A program made the translations under genes and the position numbers. DNA of 64,000 nucleotides from Actinomadura formosensis NBRC 14204 (GTDB lineage: Bacteria; Actinomycetota; Actinomycetes; Streptosporangiales; Streptosporangiaceae), in contig NZ_BCQQ01000011.1 of assembly GCF_001552155.1 (NCBI RefSeq), positions 1-64,000 of the forward strand, in the 5' to 3' direction. Each line of letters begins with the position of its first letter. The stretch's first letter is position 1. The notes under the pieces are model-generated. The model searched no databases. It was given only the letters and a program-made list of their open reading frames with translations, and was not told where the DNA came from. Below, one piece after another: positions 50,735-59,985 of this stretch.

Positions 50735-51794
50735 ATACTCGCTTGGCGATCGCGTCGCCGATCTGGGACGTGGACCGCGCGCCGAGGGCGGCGCGCTCGG
50801 CCAGGTCGTCCGAGACGGCCTGCTCGACGCGGCGGGCGGCGTCGGACTCGCCCATGTGGTCGAGCAGCATGGCGACGGACAGGATCGTGGCGGTCGGGTC
50901 GGCCTTGCCCTGCCCGGCGATGTCGGGCGCGCTGCCGTGCACCGGCTCGAACATCGACGGGGCGGTGCGGTCGGGGTTGACGTTGCCGGACGCGGCGAGC
51001 CCGATCCCGCCGGCGATCGCGGCGCCGATGTCGGTGATGATGTCGCCGAACAGGTTGTCGGTGACGACGACGTCGAACCGCTGCGGCTGGGACACGAAGA
51101 ACATCGTGGCCGCGTCAACATGGACGTAGTCCGTGGAGACCTGCGGATACTCCTCGGCAACTCGCCGGAGCGTCCGCTGGTAGAGATCGCCCGCGAAGGT
51201 AAGGACGTTGTCCTTGTGGACGAGCGTCAGCTTGGGACCAACCCCGCCTGCGCGGGGGGCGCGGGACGCGGCGACCTCGAACGCGTACCGGATGACCCGC
51301 TCGACGCCGAAGGCGGTGTTGACGCTCTCCTGCGTGGCGACCTCGTGCGGCGTGCCCTTCCGAAGGACGCCGCCGACGCCGGTGTACGGGCCCTCGGTGC
51401 CCTCCCGGACGACGACCATGTCGATGTCGCCGGGCGTCACGCCGGCCAGCGGGGTCGTGACGCCGGGGAACAGCTTGACCGGGCGCAGGTTGACGTAGTG
51501 GTCGAGTTCGAACCGGGTCCGCAGCAGCAGGCCGCGCTCCAGCGTCCCGCTGGGCACGCTCGGGTCGCCGACGGCGCCGAGCAGGATGACGTCCTGCTCA
51601 CGCAGTTCGGCCAGGACCGAGTCGGGCAGCGTCTCCCCCGTCCGGTGCCAGCGGGCGGCGCCCAGGTCGTAGGTGGTCTGCTCGAACGTGAGGTCGCCGG
51701 GCACCGCATCGAGGACCTTCAGTCCCTCGGCGACCACCTCGGGGCCGATCCCGTCCCCCGGGATGACGGCCAGACGAATGCTGCGCGAAGCCAT
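50727..51794 (-). CDS. leuB: 3-isopropylmalate dehydrogenase
   Basis: Oxidises and decarboxylates 3-isopropylmalate to 4-methyl-2-oxopentanoate in leucine synthesis. 355 residues: [15 protein letters not shown] at the N-terminus, [13 protein letters not shown] with the substrate Arg, KDNVLTF, and [18 protein letters not shown] with metal-binding Asp residues. It is separated from leuCD by about 27 kb, as is usual in actinomycetes. Confidence 0.96.
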   Translation of the reverse strand: MASRSIRLAVIPGDGIGPEVVAEGLKVLDAVPGDLTFEQTTYDLGAARWHRTGETLPDSVLAELREQDVILLGAVGDPSVPSGTLERGLLLRTRFELDHYVNLRPVKLFPGVTTPLAGVTPGDIDMVVVREGTEGPYTGVGGVLRKGTPHEVATQESVNTAFGVERVIRYAFEVAASRAPRAGGVGPKLTLVHKDNVLTFAGDLYQRTLRRVAEEYPQVSTDYVHVDAATMFFVSQPQRFDVVVTDNLFGDIITDIGAAIAGGIGLAASGNVNPDRTAPSMFEPVHGSAPDIAGQGKADPTATILSVAMLLDHMGESDAARRVEQAVSDDLAERAALGARSTSQIGDAIAKRVSG

Positions 51795-51852
51795 GCGCGC
51801 ACTCTACTGCAAACGTCTCAGTGCGTGGGCTTCCATCTCGCATAACGGACAT

Positions 51853-52533
51853 TCATCGGGCGAGCCCGCAATCCCCGCACATCCCGCCGCCCGGCACGCG
51901 GTAGTACAGGCAGCAGTTGTTCCGGACGAACCCGCCCGACCCGAACTCCCCCGCTCCGGCCAGCGGTTCCCGCCCGAGCAGTTCCCGCACGAGCGCGACC
52001 CGCGCGGGACCGGCGGGCCCGACATTGAGCCCCCCGGCAAGCGCGGACGCGGCATTCCCCCACACCAGCCCGTCCGCGAGCTTGACAAAGGTCAGCACCA
52101 TGTCGCGGAACGGCCGCAGGCAACCGTCCACGATCATGGGGTGAATGAGAGCGGCGGCCTGCGCGGTGCTCTCGACCCGCCAGCCACGCGGCTCCGCGAG
52201 CCCCAGGGCGATCGGCTCGCCCGGCGCCCACCGCCAGCGCAGCCCGGCCAGATCCGGCACGATCCCGAGTGCCGCCGCCGCGACCACCGGCGACCACAGC
52301 CGGGACGCAAGCCCCTGGAAGACCAGCGAGGCGGCCACCCGCCGCTCGTCCGTCCCGAGCCGCTCGGCGTAATCCCCGGTCAGCGCCCGCAGCCGCGCGG
52401 CATCACCGGGAAAAGGCCGCCACGCGCGGTCCGCCGCCCCGGCGGGCGCCGTGACGATCTCGAAGTAGGGCCCGAGCCGGGCGACGTCGCGCAGCACTCC
52501 CGCGACCTCGGCGGGCACGACCTCGACCGGCAT
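51853..52533 (-). CDS. FhuF-like (2Fe-2S) ferric-siderophore reductase-type protein
   Basis: A 226-residue cytosolic protein with the FhuF C-terminal cysteine motif CC-x10-C-x2-C (NNCCLYY ... CGDC), which holds an unusual [2Fe-2S] cluster in E. coli FhuF. The central FRDMVLTFVKLADGLVWGNAAS is helical. It probably reduces ferric iron in siderophores, though no siderophore genes are near. The 30-codon ORF just upstream may be co-transcribed. Confidence 0.82.
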   Translation of the reverse strand: MPVEVVPAEVAGVLRDVARLGPYFEIVTAPAGAADRAWRPFPGDAARLRALTGDYAERLGTDERRVAASLVFQGLASRLWSPVVAAAALGIVPDLAGLRWRWAPGEPIALGLAEPRGWRVESTAQAAALIHPMIVDGCLRPFRDMVLTFVKLADGLVWGNAASALAGGLNVGPAGPARVALVRELLGREPLAGAGEFGSGGFVRNNCCLYYRVPGGGMCGDCGLAR

Positions 52534-52558
52534 GAGCCCAGTCTCGCATCGCGACCGC

Positions 52559-52651
52559 TCAGTCCGCCCGGCGGTCCAGGGCGGTCTGCAGGGCGCGGGC
52601 GGCCTCTTCTTCGGCGTCGTCGGCGGGCGCGTTGGTCCAGGTGTCGTTCAT
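52559..52651 (-). CDS. Possible 30-residue peptide upstream of the FhuF-like gene
   Basis: The frame encodes MNDTWTNAPADDAEEEAARA and then LQTALDRRAD, an acidic amphipathic helix. GGAG lies about 9 nt before the ATG, and the stop is 25 nt from the FhuF-like start. It is short enough to be chance, but the codon bias and spacing look real. No family is known to me. Confidence 0.4.
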   Translation of the reverse strand: MNDTWTNAPADDAEEEAARALQTALDRRAD

Positions 52652-52883
52652 GATGGAATGCTCCAGATTCGCTGAGCTGTGGCGAGAGGGCCGCCGGGAG
52701 GCCGTGGTTCGCACGGTCCGGCGCGAAAATCGGGCTCACGGCCAGGCAGAACCTCCGCAGCGGGTGCCGGCCTGCCGATGATCAGGCCCCGCTGCGGCAG
52801 CGAAGGATTACCACGAAGCGCCGCATGACTTCTTGCGAGATTACCTCCGCTCCAGCGGGGTTGTCCCGACCCGTGGCAGAGAA

Positions 52884-52898
52884 TCTCAATATCTGAGA
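52884..52898. promoter_or_regulatory. Inverted repeat upstream of the small ORF
   Basis: TCTCA-atatc-TGAGA lies in the roughly 330-base gap between serA and the 30-codon ORF (52652-52978). The arms match those of the dyad before ndgR at 23895. I see no other gene in this interval. Confidence 0.35.
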
Positions 52899-52921
52899 CA
52901 AGGGAAGGGTGAGAAGCGCCA

Positions 52922-52959
52922 CGGGCGGGCGCCCGGCGCAAGGCCGGACCGCCCGCCCG
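52922..52959 (-). terminator. Probable serA terminator hairpin
   Basis: A 9-bp stem cgggcgggc/gcccgcccg with an inner CCGG pairing lies about 20 nt after the serA stop. There is no T-run, as common in high-GC genomes. Confidence 0.55.
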
Positions 52960-52978
52960 CGGGGACGAAAACCCCGGC

Positions 52979-54568
52979 TCAGCCGGTGAGCTCCACGCGG
53001 CGGCCCATGTCGGCGCCCACCTCGCGGGTGATGGCGTCGACGAGCTGCGGGGAGATGGCCGAGTCGACGGTCAGCGCGATCAGCGCCTTGCCGCCCTTGA
53101 CGTCGCGGCCGACCTGCATCCCGGCGATGTTGACCTGCTCGTCGCCGAGCAGCTTGCCGACCGCGCCGACGATGCCGGGGCGGTCGACATAGGAGAAGAA
53201 CGCCATGTGCTCGGTGGGCACGAGCTCCATGTTGTAGCCGTTGATCTCGATGATCCGCTCGGCGTGCTTCGGGCCGGTGAGCGTGCCGGACACCGACACG
53301 ACGGCGCCGTCGGACATGGTGCCGCGCACCTGCACGACGTTGCGCCAGTCGGGGCTGTCCTCGGACGTGGTGAGGGTGACCTCGACGCCGCGGTCACGGG
53401 CGAGGAGCGGCGCGTTGACGAACGTCACGGCCTCCTCGACGACGTCCACGAACACGCCCTTGAGCGCGGCCAGCTCCAGCACCTTGACGTCGTGTTCGGC
53501 GATCTCGCCGCGGACCACCACGTCCAGCCGGACGGGGACGCCGCCGGCGAGCGCGGTGAAGATGCGGCCGAGCTTCTCGGCGAGCGGCAGCCCGGGCTTG
53601 ACGTCCTCGGCGACCGCGCCGCCCTGCACGTTCACGGCGTCCGGCACGAACTCGCCGGACAGCGCGAGCTTCACCGAGCGGGCGACCTGCGTGCCCGCCT
53701 TCTCCTGCGCCTCGTGGGTGCTGGCGCCGAGGTGCGGGGTGACGATCACGTTGTCGTGGTGGAACAGCGGGCTCTCGGTGCACGGCTCGGTGCTGAACAC
53801 GTCGATGCCGGCGGCGGCGACCCGGCCGTCCTTGATCGCGAGGTCGAGGGCCTCCTCGTCCACGATCCCGCCGCGGGCCGCGTTGACGATCCGGACGGAC
53901 GGCTTGACCTGCCGCAGCTCTCGGTCTCCGAGGAGGCCGAGGGTCTCGGGCGTCTTCGGCAGGTGGACGGTGATGAAGTCGCTCTCGCGGAGCAGCTCCT
54001 CCAGCGTGACGAGCTTCACGCCGAGCTGCGCGGCGCGGGCGGCCTGCACGTAGGGGTCGAACGCGACCACGTTCATGTCGAAGGCGGCGAGGCGCTGCGC
54101 GACGAGGACGCCGATGCGGCCGAGGCCGAGGACGCCGACGGTCTTGCCCTGCAGTTCGACGCCGGTGTACCTGGAGCGCTTCCACTCGCCCTGTTTGAGC
54201 GCGGCGTGCCCCTGCGGGACGTTGCGCGCGGTGGCGAGGAGCAGCGCGATCGCGTGCTCGGCGGCGGTGACGATGTTGGACGTGGGCGCGTTGACGACCA
54301 TGACGCCGGCCTTGGTGGCGGCCTCCACGTCGACGTTGTCGAGGCCGACGCCGGCGCGGGCGACGACCCGCAGCTTCCTGGCGTGCTGGAACACCTCGGC
54401 GGTGACCTTGGTGGCGCTGCGGACGATCAGCGCGTCGACGTCGGCGACGGCGGCCAGCAGCTGCTCCTTGTCACTGCCGTCGACGTGCCGGACGTCGAAG
54501 TCGGCTTCCAGCACGGCGATGCCGGCCGGGGAGAGTTCTTCTGCGACGAGGACGACGGGCTTGCTCAA
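52979..54568 (-). CDS. serA: D-3-phosphoglycerate dehydrogenase
   Basis: First enzyme of serine synthesis: oxidises 3-phosphoglycerate with NAD. The 529-residue long form has the substrate/NAD domains (VGVLGLGRIGVLVAQRLAAF, NAARGGIVDEEAL, HLGASTHEAQEKAG with catalytic His), the intervening domain (about 320-450) and a C-terminal ACT domain (MAFFSYVDRPGIVGAVGKLL) that binds serine for feedback control. The start is a TTG with AAGGA upstream. A TATAGACT at about 54657 may be its -10 box. Its place beside ilv genes is conserved in actinomycetes. Confidence 0.96.
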   Translation of the reverse strand: MSKPVVLVAEELSPAGIAVLEADFDVRHVDGSDKEQLLAAVADVDALIVRSATKVTAEVFQHARKLRVVARAGVGLDNVDVEAATKAGVMVVNAPTSNIVTAAEHAIALLLATARNVPQGHAALKQGEWKRSRYTGVELQGKTVGVLGLGRIGVLVAQRLAAFDMNVVAFDPYVQAARAAQLGVKLVTLEELLRESDFITVHLPKTPETLGLLGDRELRQVKPSVRIVNAARGGIVDEEALDLAIKDGRVAAAGIDVFSTEPCTESPLFHHDNVIVTPHLGASTHEAQEKAGTQVARSVKLALSGEFVPDAVNVQGGAVAEDVKPGLPLAEKLGRIFTALAGGVPVRLDVVVRGEIAEHDVKVLELAALKGVFVDVVEEAVTFVNAPLLARDRGVEVTLTTSEDSPDWRNVVQVRGTMSDGAVVSVSGTLTGPKHAERIIEINGYNMELVPTEHMAFFSYVDRPGIVGAVGKLLGDEQVNIAGMQVGRDVKGGKALIALTVDSAISPQLVDAITREVGADMGRRVELTG

Positions 54569-54750
54569 GAGGAAACAGTCCTTCGGAAAGTGGATGTTCG
54601 TGTGCTGTGCAGGTGAAGTCGCGAGTCACCTCGTCGTGCCCTCGCCCCTGCCAGCGAGTCTATAACCCGTGGGCCGCCGCAGTCGGCGGCGGGGAAACAC
54701 CCACCCTTAACTGCCGGTACGGGCAGTCCGGCCGGGTTCGCCCCGGTTCG

Positions 54751-55389
54751 TCAGGCCGCGTTCGGTTCCGGCACCGCGGCGAGCACGCACGCCACTCCCT
54801 CGGCGTCGGCGACGTGGATGTGCGGGACGTCCACGAACACCCGCAGCGGACCGGCCGGCAGCCCCAGTTCCTCGGCCACCTGCAACTGCACCTCGCGCAG
54901 CGGGATGTACATCAGGTAGCCGCGGTGGACGTTCTGCGACCGGAACATCGCCGTCATGATCAGCCGGTAGCCGCGGATGCGGAACGACAGCGCGGTCAGG
55001 GCGGGCAGCCCGTCCGCCGGCTCACCCGGGATCGTCAGCGAGATCCACGCGCTCGTCGTCCACGGCCTGGCCCGCAGCAGGTCCACCACCCACCGGATCT
55101 GGTCGTGCCCGTCCAGGTCGTGCAGCCTCGGCCAGTACCGCCCGCGGACGACACGGCGGGTGCGCTCCTGCGCCCGCCGGACCAGCCGCACCCGGTCGCC
55201 GTGCTCGTGCAGGATCGGGTCCTCCCAGCTCAGCGAGTTGATCTCGAACACCAGCGGGGGCCCCTCGATGATGGGACCGCCGTCCTCCAGCCCGGCCTCC
55301 CCGGCCGCCCAGACGTGCCGGAGCACGCCGATCCACGCCTGCCCGCACGTCTCCCAGCGCCGGACGTCCCTGTCCCCTCGCGCCGGCAT
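54751..55389 (-). CDS. Thymidylate-synthase-fold protein without the usual catalytic Cys
   Basis: About 212 residues. The C-terminal half recalls ThyA and dCMP-hydroxymethylase proteins: TAMFRSQNVHRGYLMYIPLR parallels the RSxDxxLGxPxN motif, and LGLPAGPLRVFVDVPHIHVAD parallels the GxxHIYxNH region. At the position of the PCH nucleophile the sequence reads PALTALSF, without Cys, so pyrimidine methylation by the usual route is unlikely. ATG 55389 is preferred; a GTG at 55404 is an alternative. It may be a non-enzymatic homologue or act on another substrate. A 40-codon ORF overlaps its start. Confidence 0.65.
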   Translation of the reverse strand: MPARGDRDVRRWETCGQAWIGVLRHVWAAGEAGLEDGGPIIEGPPLVFEINSLSWEDPILHEHGDRVRLVRRAQERTRRVVRGRYWPRLHDLDGHDQIRWVVDLLRARPWTTSAWISLTIPGEPADGLPALTALSFRIRGYRLIMTAMFRSQNVHRGYLMYIPLREVQLQVAEELGLPAGPLRVFVDVPHIHVADAEGVACVLAAVPEPNAA

Positions 55390-55390
55390 G

Positions 55391-55513
55391 TCATGACTCC
55401 GCACCGTTATTCGGAGATTTACCTGCCCGCGGGATTGCCGCGCCGGCAGGGAATTGCGCGTCGCCTCCGGCCGATGACCTTCCGTTGCCCTCGATCAGCC
55501 TCACACCGCTCAT
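55391..55513 (-). CDS. Possible 40-residue peptide upstream of the ThyA-like gene
   Basis: The frame begins MSGVRLIEGNGRSSAGGDAQ; GGCGGAG lies 5 nt before the ATG, and the stop abuts the next gene (TGACATG). It is Gly/Ala-rich and unlike known families. It may be a leader or a small protein, or chance. The rest of the gap up to 55728 shows the dyad GGGATATTTATCCC at about 55636 but no supported gene. Confidence 0.35.
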   Translation of the reverse strand: MSGVRLIEGNGRSSAGGDAQFPAGAAIPRAGKSPNNGAES

Positions 55514-55728
55514 GCACTCCGCCTCAACGCCCGCCGCGGCGGCGGTCACGTAAGTGTTCGCGCAGGTACTCCCAGTACCGGCCGCACCCGTCACCGCTTT
55601 CTTCAAGTATCAGGCAAAGTACCCAGAAAGGGTAGGGATATTTATCCCGGCGACACCTTCACCGGCTTTCTGACCGTGATCTTCCCCGTGGGTCACTGGA
55701 CAATCCGTCCAAACGATCGTGAAATGCT

Positions 55729-57309
55729 TCACCAGGGATCGGGGGCGTCCCGGTGCAGCACGATGTAGCCCTCCCGCTGGAAGATCACCCGGTAGCCGGC
55801 GGCCTCCTGCCGGGCGACCCGCCGCCGCTGCTCGGCGACCGACGGGAAGGGGAACTCCAGCTGTCCGACGTACGCGACCACCCAGGGCGCGCCGCGCGGG
55901 TGCTCGTCCCACAGGAGCACGCGGGCGCGGGAGGTCAGCGCCGGTCCGACACCGTTCGCGGCCTCGACGAGCGCGCCGTCGGGGATCGTCGCGACCGCCG
56001 CCGATGCCGCGCGGGCGCGTTCGTTCGGCTGCCACAGCGCCGGATCGGCCAGGTACCGGTAGGCGAAGAACGGCACGCAGACGAGCGTGGCGGCCAGCGC
56101 CCCGGCCATCGGCGGGACGGGCGGGACCCGCCGCGCCGCCCCGAGCCGTCCGCGCAGCCGCGCCGCCCCGTCCACCGCCGCGAGGACGAGCACGGCGACG
56201 ATGAACGCGTTGTAGTGATAGTGCGGCTCCCACCAGTTGCCGAAGCGGCTGGCGAGCATCCGCTCGGCCAGCAGCGGCAGCGCGGTCAGCGTCAGCGGGG
56301 AGGCGAGCGGCAGCAGGAGCAGCGGCAGGACGACCAGCGCCATCGTCACGACCTTCTGCGGCGGGTCGGCGAGCACGGTCAGGACGTCCCACGGATGGGT
56401 GAGCGCGTGCGCGGCGGCGTGCGGCACGTCCGGGCCGAGCGCTCCGTACGCCCAGTAGTAGCCGTTGTCACCGCCGAACGCCGCGATGAGGACGCGGGAG
56501 CAGACCCAGGTGGCGGCCAGCCCGACCACGACGTAGGTGAGGCCGGCGCGCCGGTCGCCTCGCGGCAGCAGGTCGCCGAACCCGCGGCGCTCGCCTTCCT
56601 GCTCGTCCGGACGGGTGAGCAGGTAGATGCCGAAGCCCGCGAGGAGGAGCCCCATGTCCTCCTTGGTGAGCAGCAGGAGGAACGCGGCCCCTGCCGCCTG
56701 GACCCGCCGTCCCGCGTCGTACCGCTCGACGAGCAGCGCCGACAGCAGCGGCACGAACGCGACCTCGTGGAAGTCGAACGCGAGCGCCTCGGCGATCGGC
56801 CAGGACAGCGCGTACGCGACGGCCGCGCAGTACGCGGCGCCGCGGCCGAGCCTGCGTTCGGTGTACCGCCAGATCGGCCAGATCGCGAGCGCGAACAGCA
56901 CGGCCTGCGCGACCAGCAGCGTCTCCGGGCCGCCGTGGATCCAGTAGAGCGGCGCGAGCAGCGCCAGGATCGGCGAGAAGTGGTCGCCGAGGACGGAGAA
57001 GTGGGGGCCGAAGTCGTTGTGGACGCCCTTGACCATCGCGACGGGAAGATCGAACCGGCTGTAGGAGCGAACCGCCTGATCGAAGATCACCAGGTCGTAA
57101 CTGCCGGTCCGGAAGGCGCGCAGCCGCATCAGCGAGTACGCCGCGTACAGCAGCGCGCTCGCCGCGATCAGCGCGGCGGGCGGCAGGCGGCGCCGGGTGC
57201 CTCCCCCGGCGCCGGCGGGGATCTCGCCGGCGGGTCCCCGCGCCACGACGATCTCCGCCACGCGCCGGACGCTACCATCGGTCCGGCGCGCGGCTGAGTT
57301 TCGGGCCAC
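55729..57309 (-). CDS. DUF2079 multi-pass membrane protein
   Basis: A 526-residue protein with about ten membrane helices between residues 45 and 420. Early segments YDLVIFDQAVRSYSRFDLP and the HFSPILALLAPLYWI region are typical of DUF2079, a GT-C-like family whose Asp pair near the first loop suggests lipid-linked sugar transfer; activity is unproven. The C-terminal about 110 residues form a globular outer domain. The start is GTG 57309, or possibly the GTG 16 codons later. Confidence 0.85.
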   Translation of the reverse strand: MARNSAARRTDGSVRRVAEIVVARGPAGEIPAGAGGGTRRRLPPAALIAASALLYAAYSLMRLRAFRTGSYDLVIFDQAVRSYSRFDLPVAMVKGVHNDFGPHFSVLGDHFSPILALLAPLYWIHGGPETLLVAQAVLFALAIWPIWRYTERRLGRGAAYCAAVAYALSWPIAEALAFDFHEVAFVPLLSALLVERYDAGRRVQAAGAAFLLLLTKEDMGLLLAGFGIYLLTRPDEQEGERRGFGDLLPRGDRRAGLTYVVVGLAATWVCSRVLIAAFGGDNGYYWAYGALGPDVPHAAAHALTHPWDVLTVLADPPQKVVTMALVVLPLLLLPLASPLTLTALPLLAERMLASRFGNWWEPHYHYNAFIVAVLVLAAVDGAARLRGRLGAARRVPPVPPMAGALAATLVCVPFFAYRYLADPALWQPNERARAASAAVATIPDGALVEAANGVGPALTSRARVLLWDEHPRGAPWVVAYVGQLEFPFPSVAEQRRRVARQEAAGYRVIFQREGYIVLHRDAPDPW

Positions 57310-57316
57310 GCGTTTC

Positions 57317-59272
57317 CTAAGTCGGATTGCGACGCGTCATGGGCAGGTTCGACCGGGTGAACGCCCCGGCGACGAGCGCGGCGAGGAGCGGGAGGCCGAC
57401 GGCGATGGCCGCCAGCAGCGCCCACGGGATGTCGATGATCGTGCCGTGCTGCGGCGCGCCGAACTCCTCGACCTGCGCCGTGAGCGGACGCGTCACCGCG
57501 ATGCCGGGGACGAGGCCGCCCGCGATGCCGAGCCAGCAGCCCAGCACGGCGATGAACCCGGCCCGGCCCATGGTCAGCAGCCGGCGGGCGCGCGGTCCCG
57601 CGCCGACCGCGCCGAGCGTCGCGAGGTCGGGGCGGGCGTCGGCGGACGCCAGGCCCGTCGCGATCAGCGCGCCGCCGAACACCAGGATCGCCGCGGCCGC
57701 CCCGAGCGCCAGGGTGATCTCGTCGAACGACTTGGTGAAGCCCCGCTCGACGTAGACGGCGCCCTCGTCCTTGGAGAAGGAGTCCAGGACCCTGTCCAGC
57801 CGTGCCTGCTCGGCCTCGGTGACGCGGTGGTCCGCGCGGTCGATGCCGAACGCCTCCGTCCGGACGGGCAGCCCGATCCGCTCGGCGACCGCCGGGGGAA
57901 CGATGGTCCGCACGGGCGAGTCGCCGGAGGCGGCGACGGCCGGCAGGTCCTTGATCGTCCGGATGGTGCGCTGTTCCTCGTTCGCCCAGTAGAACACCGT
58001 GGCGGTCACCTTGCCCTCGGCCGGCGGCCGCACCCCGAACAGCACGACCTTGCCCGCGTTCAGCGCGGAGGTGACGGCTGGGTCCTCGGCGCCGAGCAGC
58101 ATCGCGGCCTCGCGGGGGCCGCCGACCACGTTGTCCATGACGACGGAGCCGTCGTACAGCTCGGAGCCCCCGGCGAACTCGACGCCGGGGCACTGCGCCG
58201 TGTCGCCGGGCGGGCAGGCGGTCCCCGGTCCGGGCAGGGCCTTCAGCGTGCGGACGGGCACACCGGGCAGGGCGCGCCAGACGGCTTGGCCGACCGCGTC
58301 CGCCCGGTCCAGCGGCGGCCGGACCAGCGCCGACCCCATGGGCAGTTTCGGCTGGTACTCGATCTGCCGCTGCCGGAAGTCACTGGCGCCCCCGATGGCC
58401 AGCGCGGTGATCCCGGCGACGGCGGCCATGATCGCGGCGACCGCGGGTGCGGTGCGGGACCGGTTGCGCGCGGCGTCCCGGACGGCGAAGCGCAGCGGCA
58501 TCGGCAGCAGGGGGGCGAGCCGCCCGGTGGTGCCGACGAGCCACGGGCAGGCGAGCACGAGCCCGATGATGACCAGCGCCGCGCCGGCCGCCGCGCCGAG
58601 TTCCCGCCACTGCCGGGTGCCCCACACCGACAGCGTGAGGCCCGCGAGGACGAGCATGCCGCCGGCGATCGGCCAGCCGCGGCGGGCCGGGCCGGGCGGT
58701 TCGCGGCGGCCGGCGAGGGCGGCGACGACGTCCATCCGGGCGGCCTGCGCGGCGGGCACGAGCGCGGCCAGCAGCCCGCTGCCCGCGCCGAACAGCATCG
58801 TCAGGGCGACGGCGAGCCACGGCACCGCCAGGGACGGCGCGTCGCCGCCGGTGGCGCGGTTGACGATGGACGCCGAGGCGATGCCGAGCGCGGCCCCGCC
58901 GACCGCGGCGGCCCCGCCGAGCAGCAGCCCGCTCGCAAGGACCGTGGCACGCAGGTGCCGGCCGCTGCCGCCGGCCGCCGCGACGAGCGCGAGGTCGCGG
59001 CGGCGCCTGCGGACGTCCACCGCGAACGCCGGGCCCGCCAGCAGGACGATCTCCAGCACGACCATCGCGAAGATCATCGCGAGCACGGCGCCCTCGCCGG
59101 AACTCGACTGGGCCGGTTCCGGCTCTGCCGCCCCGGCCGTGCGCCAGAGCACGGCCAGGGCGACGACGGCGGCGACCGGCAGCCCGATCATGCCCAGGAT
59201 CAGCGCCGTGCGCCCCTTGGCGCGCTGCGCGTCCTGCCGGGCGAGGCGCAGCGCGAATCGGTAGCGATTCAC
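57317..59272 (-). CDS. ABC transporter permease, FtsX/MacB type
   Basis: A 651-residue permease with the FtsX architecture: a helix at the N-terminus (about 25-45), a cluster of helices around 75-330 and a C-terminal group (about 520-640), with an outer domain of about 180 residues between. Such permeases export peptides, lipids or antibiotics, or signal rather than transport. ATG 59272 overlaps the ATPase stop by 4 nt. Co-transcribed with the ATPase and PadR genes, so substrate-induced efflux is likely. Confidence 0.88.
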   Translation of the reverse strand: MNRYRFALRLARQDAQRAKGRTALILGMIGLPVAAVVALAVLWRTAGAAEPEPAQSSSGEGAVLAMIFAMVVLEIVLLAGPAFAVDVRRRRRDLALVAAAGGSGRHLRATVLASGLLLGGAAAVGGAALGIASASIVNRATGGDAPSLAVPWLAVALTMLFGAGSGLLAALVPAAQAARMDVVAALAGRREPPGPARRGWPIAGGMLVLAGLTLSVWGTRQWRELGAAAGAALVIIGLVLACPWLVGTTGRLAPLLPMPLRFAVRDAARNRSRTAPAVAAIMAAVAGITALAIGGASDFRQRQIEYQPKLPMGSALVRPPLDRADAVGQAVWRALPGVPVRTLKALPGPGTACPPGDTAQCPGVEFAGGSELYDGSVVMDNVVGGPREAAMLLGAEDPAVTSALNAGKVVLFGVRPPAEGKVTATVFYWANEEQRTIRTIKDLPAVAASGDSPVRTIVPPAVAERIGLPVRTEAFGIDRADHRVTEAEQARLDRVLDSFSKDEGAVYVERGFTKSFDEITLALGAAAAILVFGGALIATGLASADARPDLATLGAVGAGPRARRLLTMGRAGFIAVLGCWLGIAGGLVPGIAVTRPLTAQVEEFGAPQHGTIIDIPWALLAAIAVGLPLLAALVAGAFTRSNLPMTRRNPT

Positions 59273-59985
59273 TTCGCCTCCTGGAGCAGGGTCTCGGGCC
59301 CGGAGCGGTCTGGGGTGGCATCGACGATCCGGCCGTCGCGCAGGAACACGACCCGGTCGGCCCAGGCGGCGTGCCGGGACTCGTGCGTGACCATCAGGCA
59401 GGACGCGCCCGCGTCGCAGCGGCCCCGCAGCACCCGCATGACGTCCTCGCCGGTGTGGCTGTCGAGCGCGCCGGTCGGCTCGTCGGCGAGGACGAGCCGG
59501 CGGTCGCCGACGAGCGCGCGGGCGATCGCGACGCGCTGCTGCTGGCCGCCGGACATCTCGTCCGGGAACCGGTCGGCGAGTTCGGCGACGCCGACCTCGC
59601 TCAGCGCGTGCCGCGCCTCCACGCGGGCCTGGCGGGTGCGGACGCCGTCCAGTTCGCGCGGCAGCATGACGTTCTCGGCGGCGGTCAGGCTGGGGATGAG
59701 GTTGAGGTCCTGGAAGACGTAGCCGACGGCGCGGCGGCGCAGCGCCGAGCGTTCGGCCCGGCTGAGCGCGCCGAGGTCGGCGCCGTCCACGACGACCTGC
59801 CCGGACGTGGGCGCGTCGAGGCCGCCGGCGAGCGTCAGCAGGGTCGACTTGCCGGAGCCGGAGGGGCCCATCACCGCGACGAACTCGCCCGGTGCGACGT
59901 CCAGCGTCACCTCGGCGAGGGCGTGTACGAGACCTGGCCCCGTCCCGTGGTCGCGGGAGACGCCCCGCATGGACAGGACGCTCAT
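59269..59985 (-). CDS. ABC transporter ATPase (LolD/MacB type)
   Basis: A 238-residue ATPase: Walker A MGPSGSGKST, Q-loop VFQDLNLIPSLT, signature MSGGQQQR, Walker B RLVLADEPTGALD and H-loop VTHESRHA. The LNLIPSLTAAENVMLP stretch is typical of FtsX-partner ATPases. It overlaps both the PadR stop and the permease start by 4 nt. Confidence 0.94.
   Translation of the reverse strand: MSVLSMRGVSRDHGTGPGLVHALAEVTLDVAPGEFVAVMGPSGSGKSTLLTLAGGLDAPTSGQVVVDGADLGALSRAERSALRRRAVGYVFQDLNLIPSLTAAENVMLPRELDGVRTRQARVEARHALSEVGVAELADRFPDEMSGGQQQRVAIARALVGDRRLVLADEPTGALDSHTGEDVMRVLRGRCDAGASCLMVTHESRHAAWADRVVFLRDGRIVDATPDRSGPETLLQEAK

Noticed and set aside
55527-55620. Frame ending RYWEYLREHLRDRRRGGR before the 40-codon ORF
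   Set aside because: No ATG, GTG or TTG start in frame; only CTG. Mentioned with the ThyA-like finding but not annotated.
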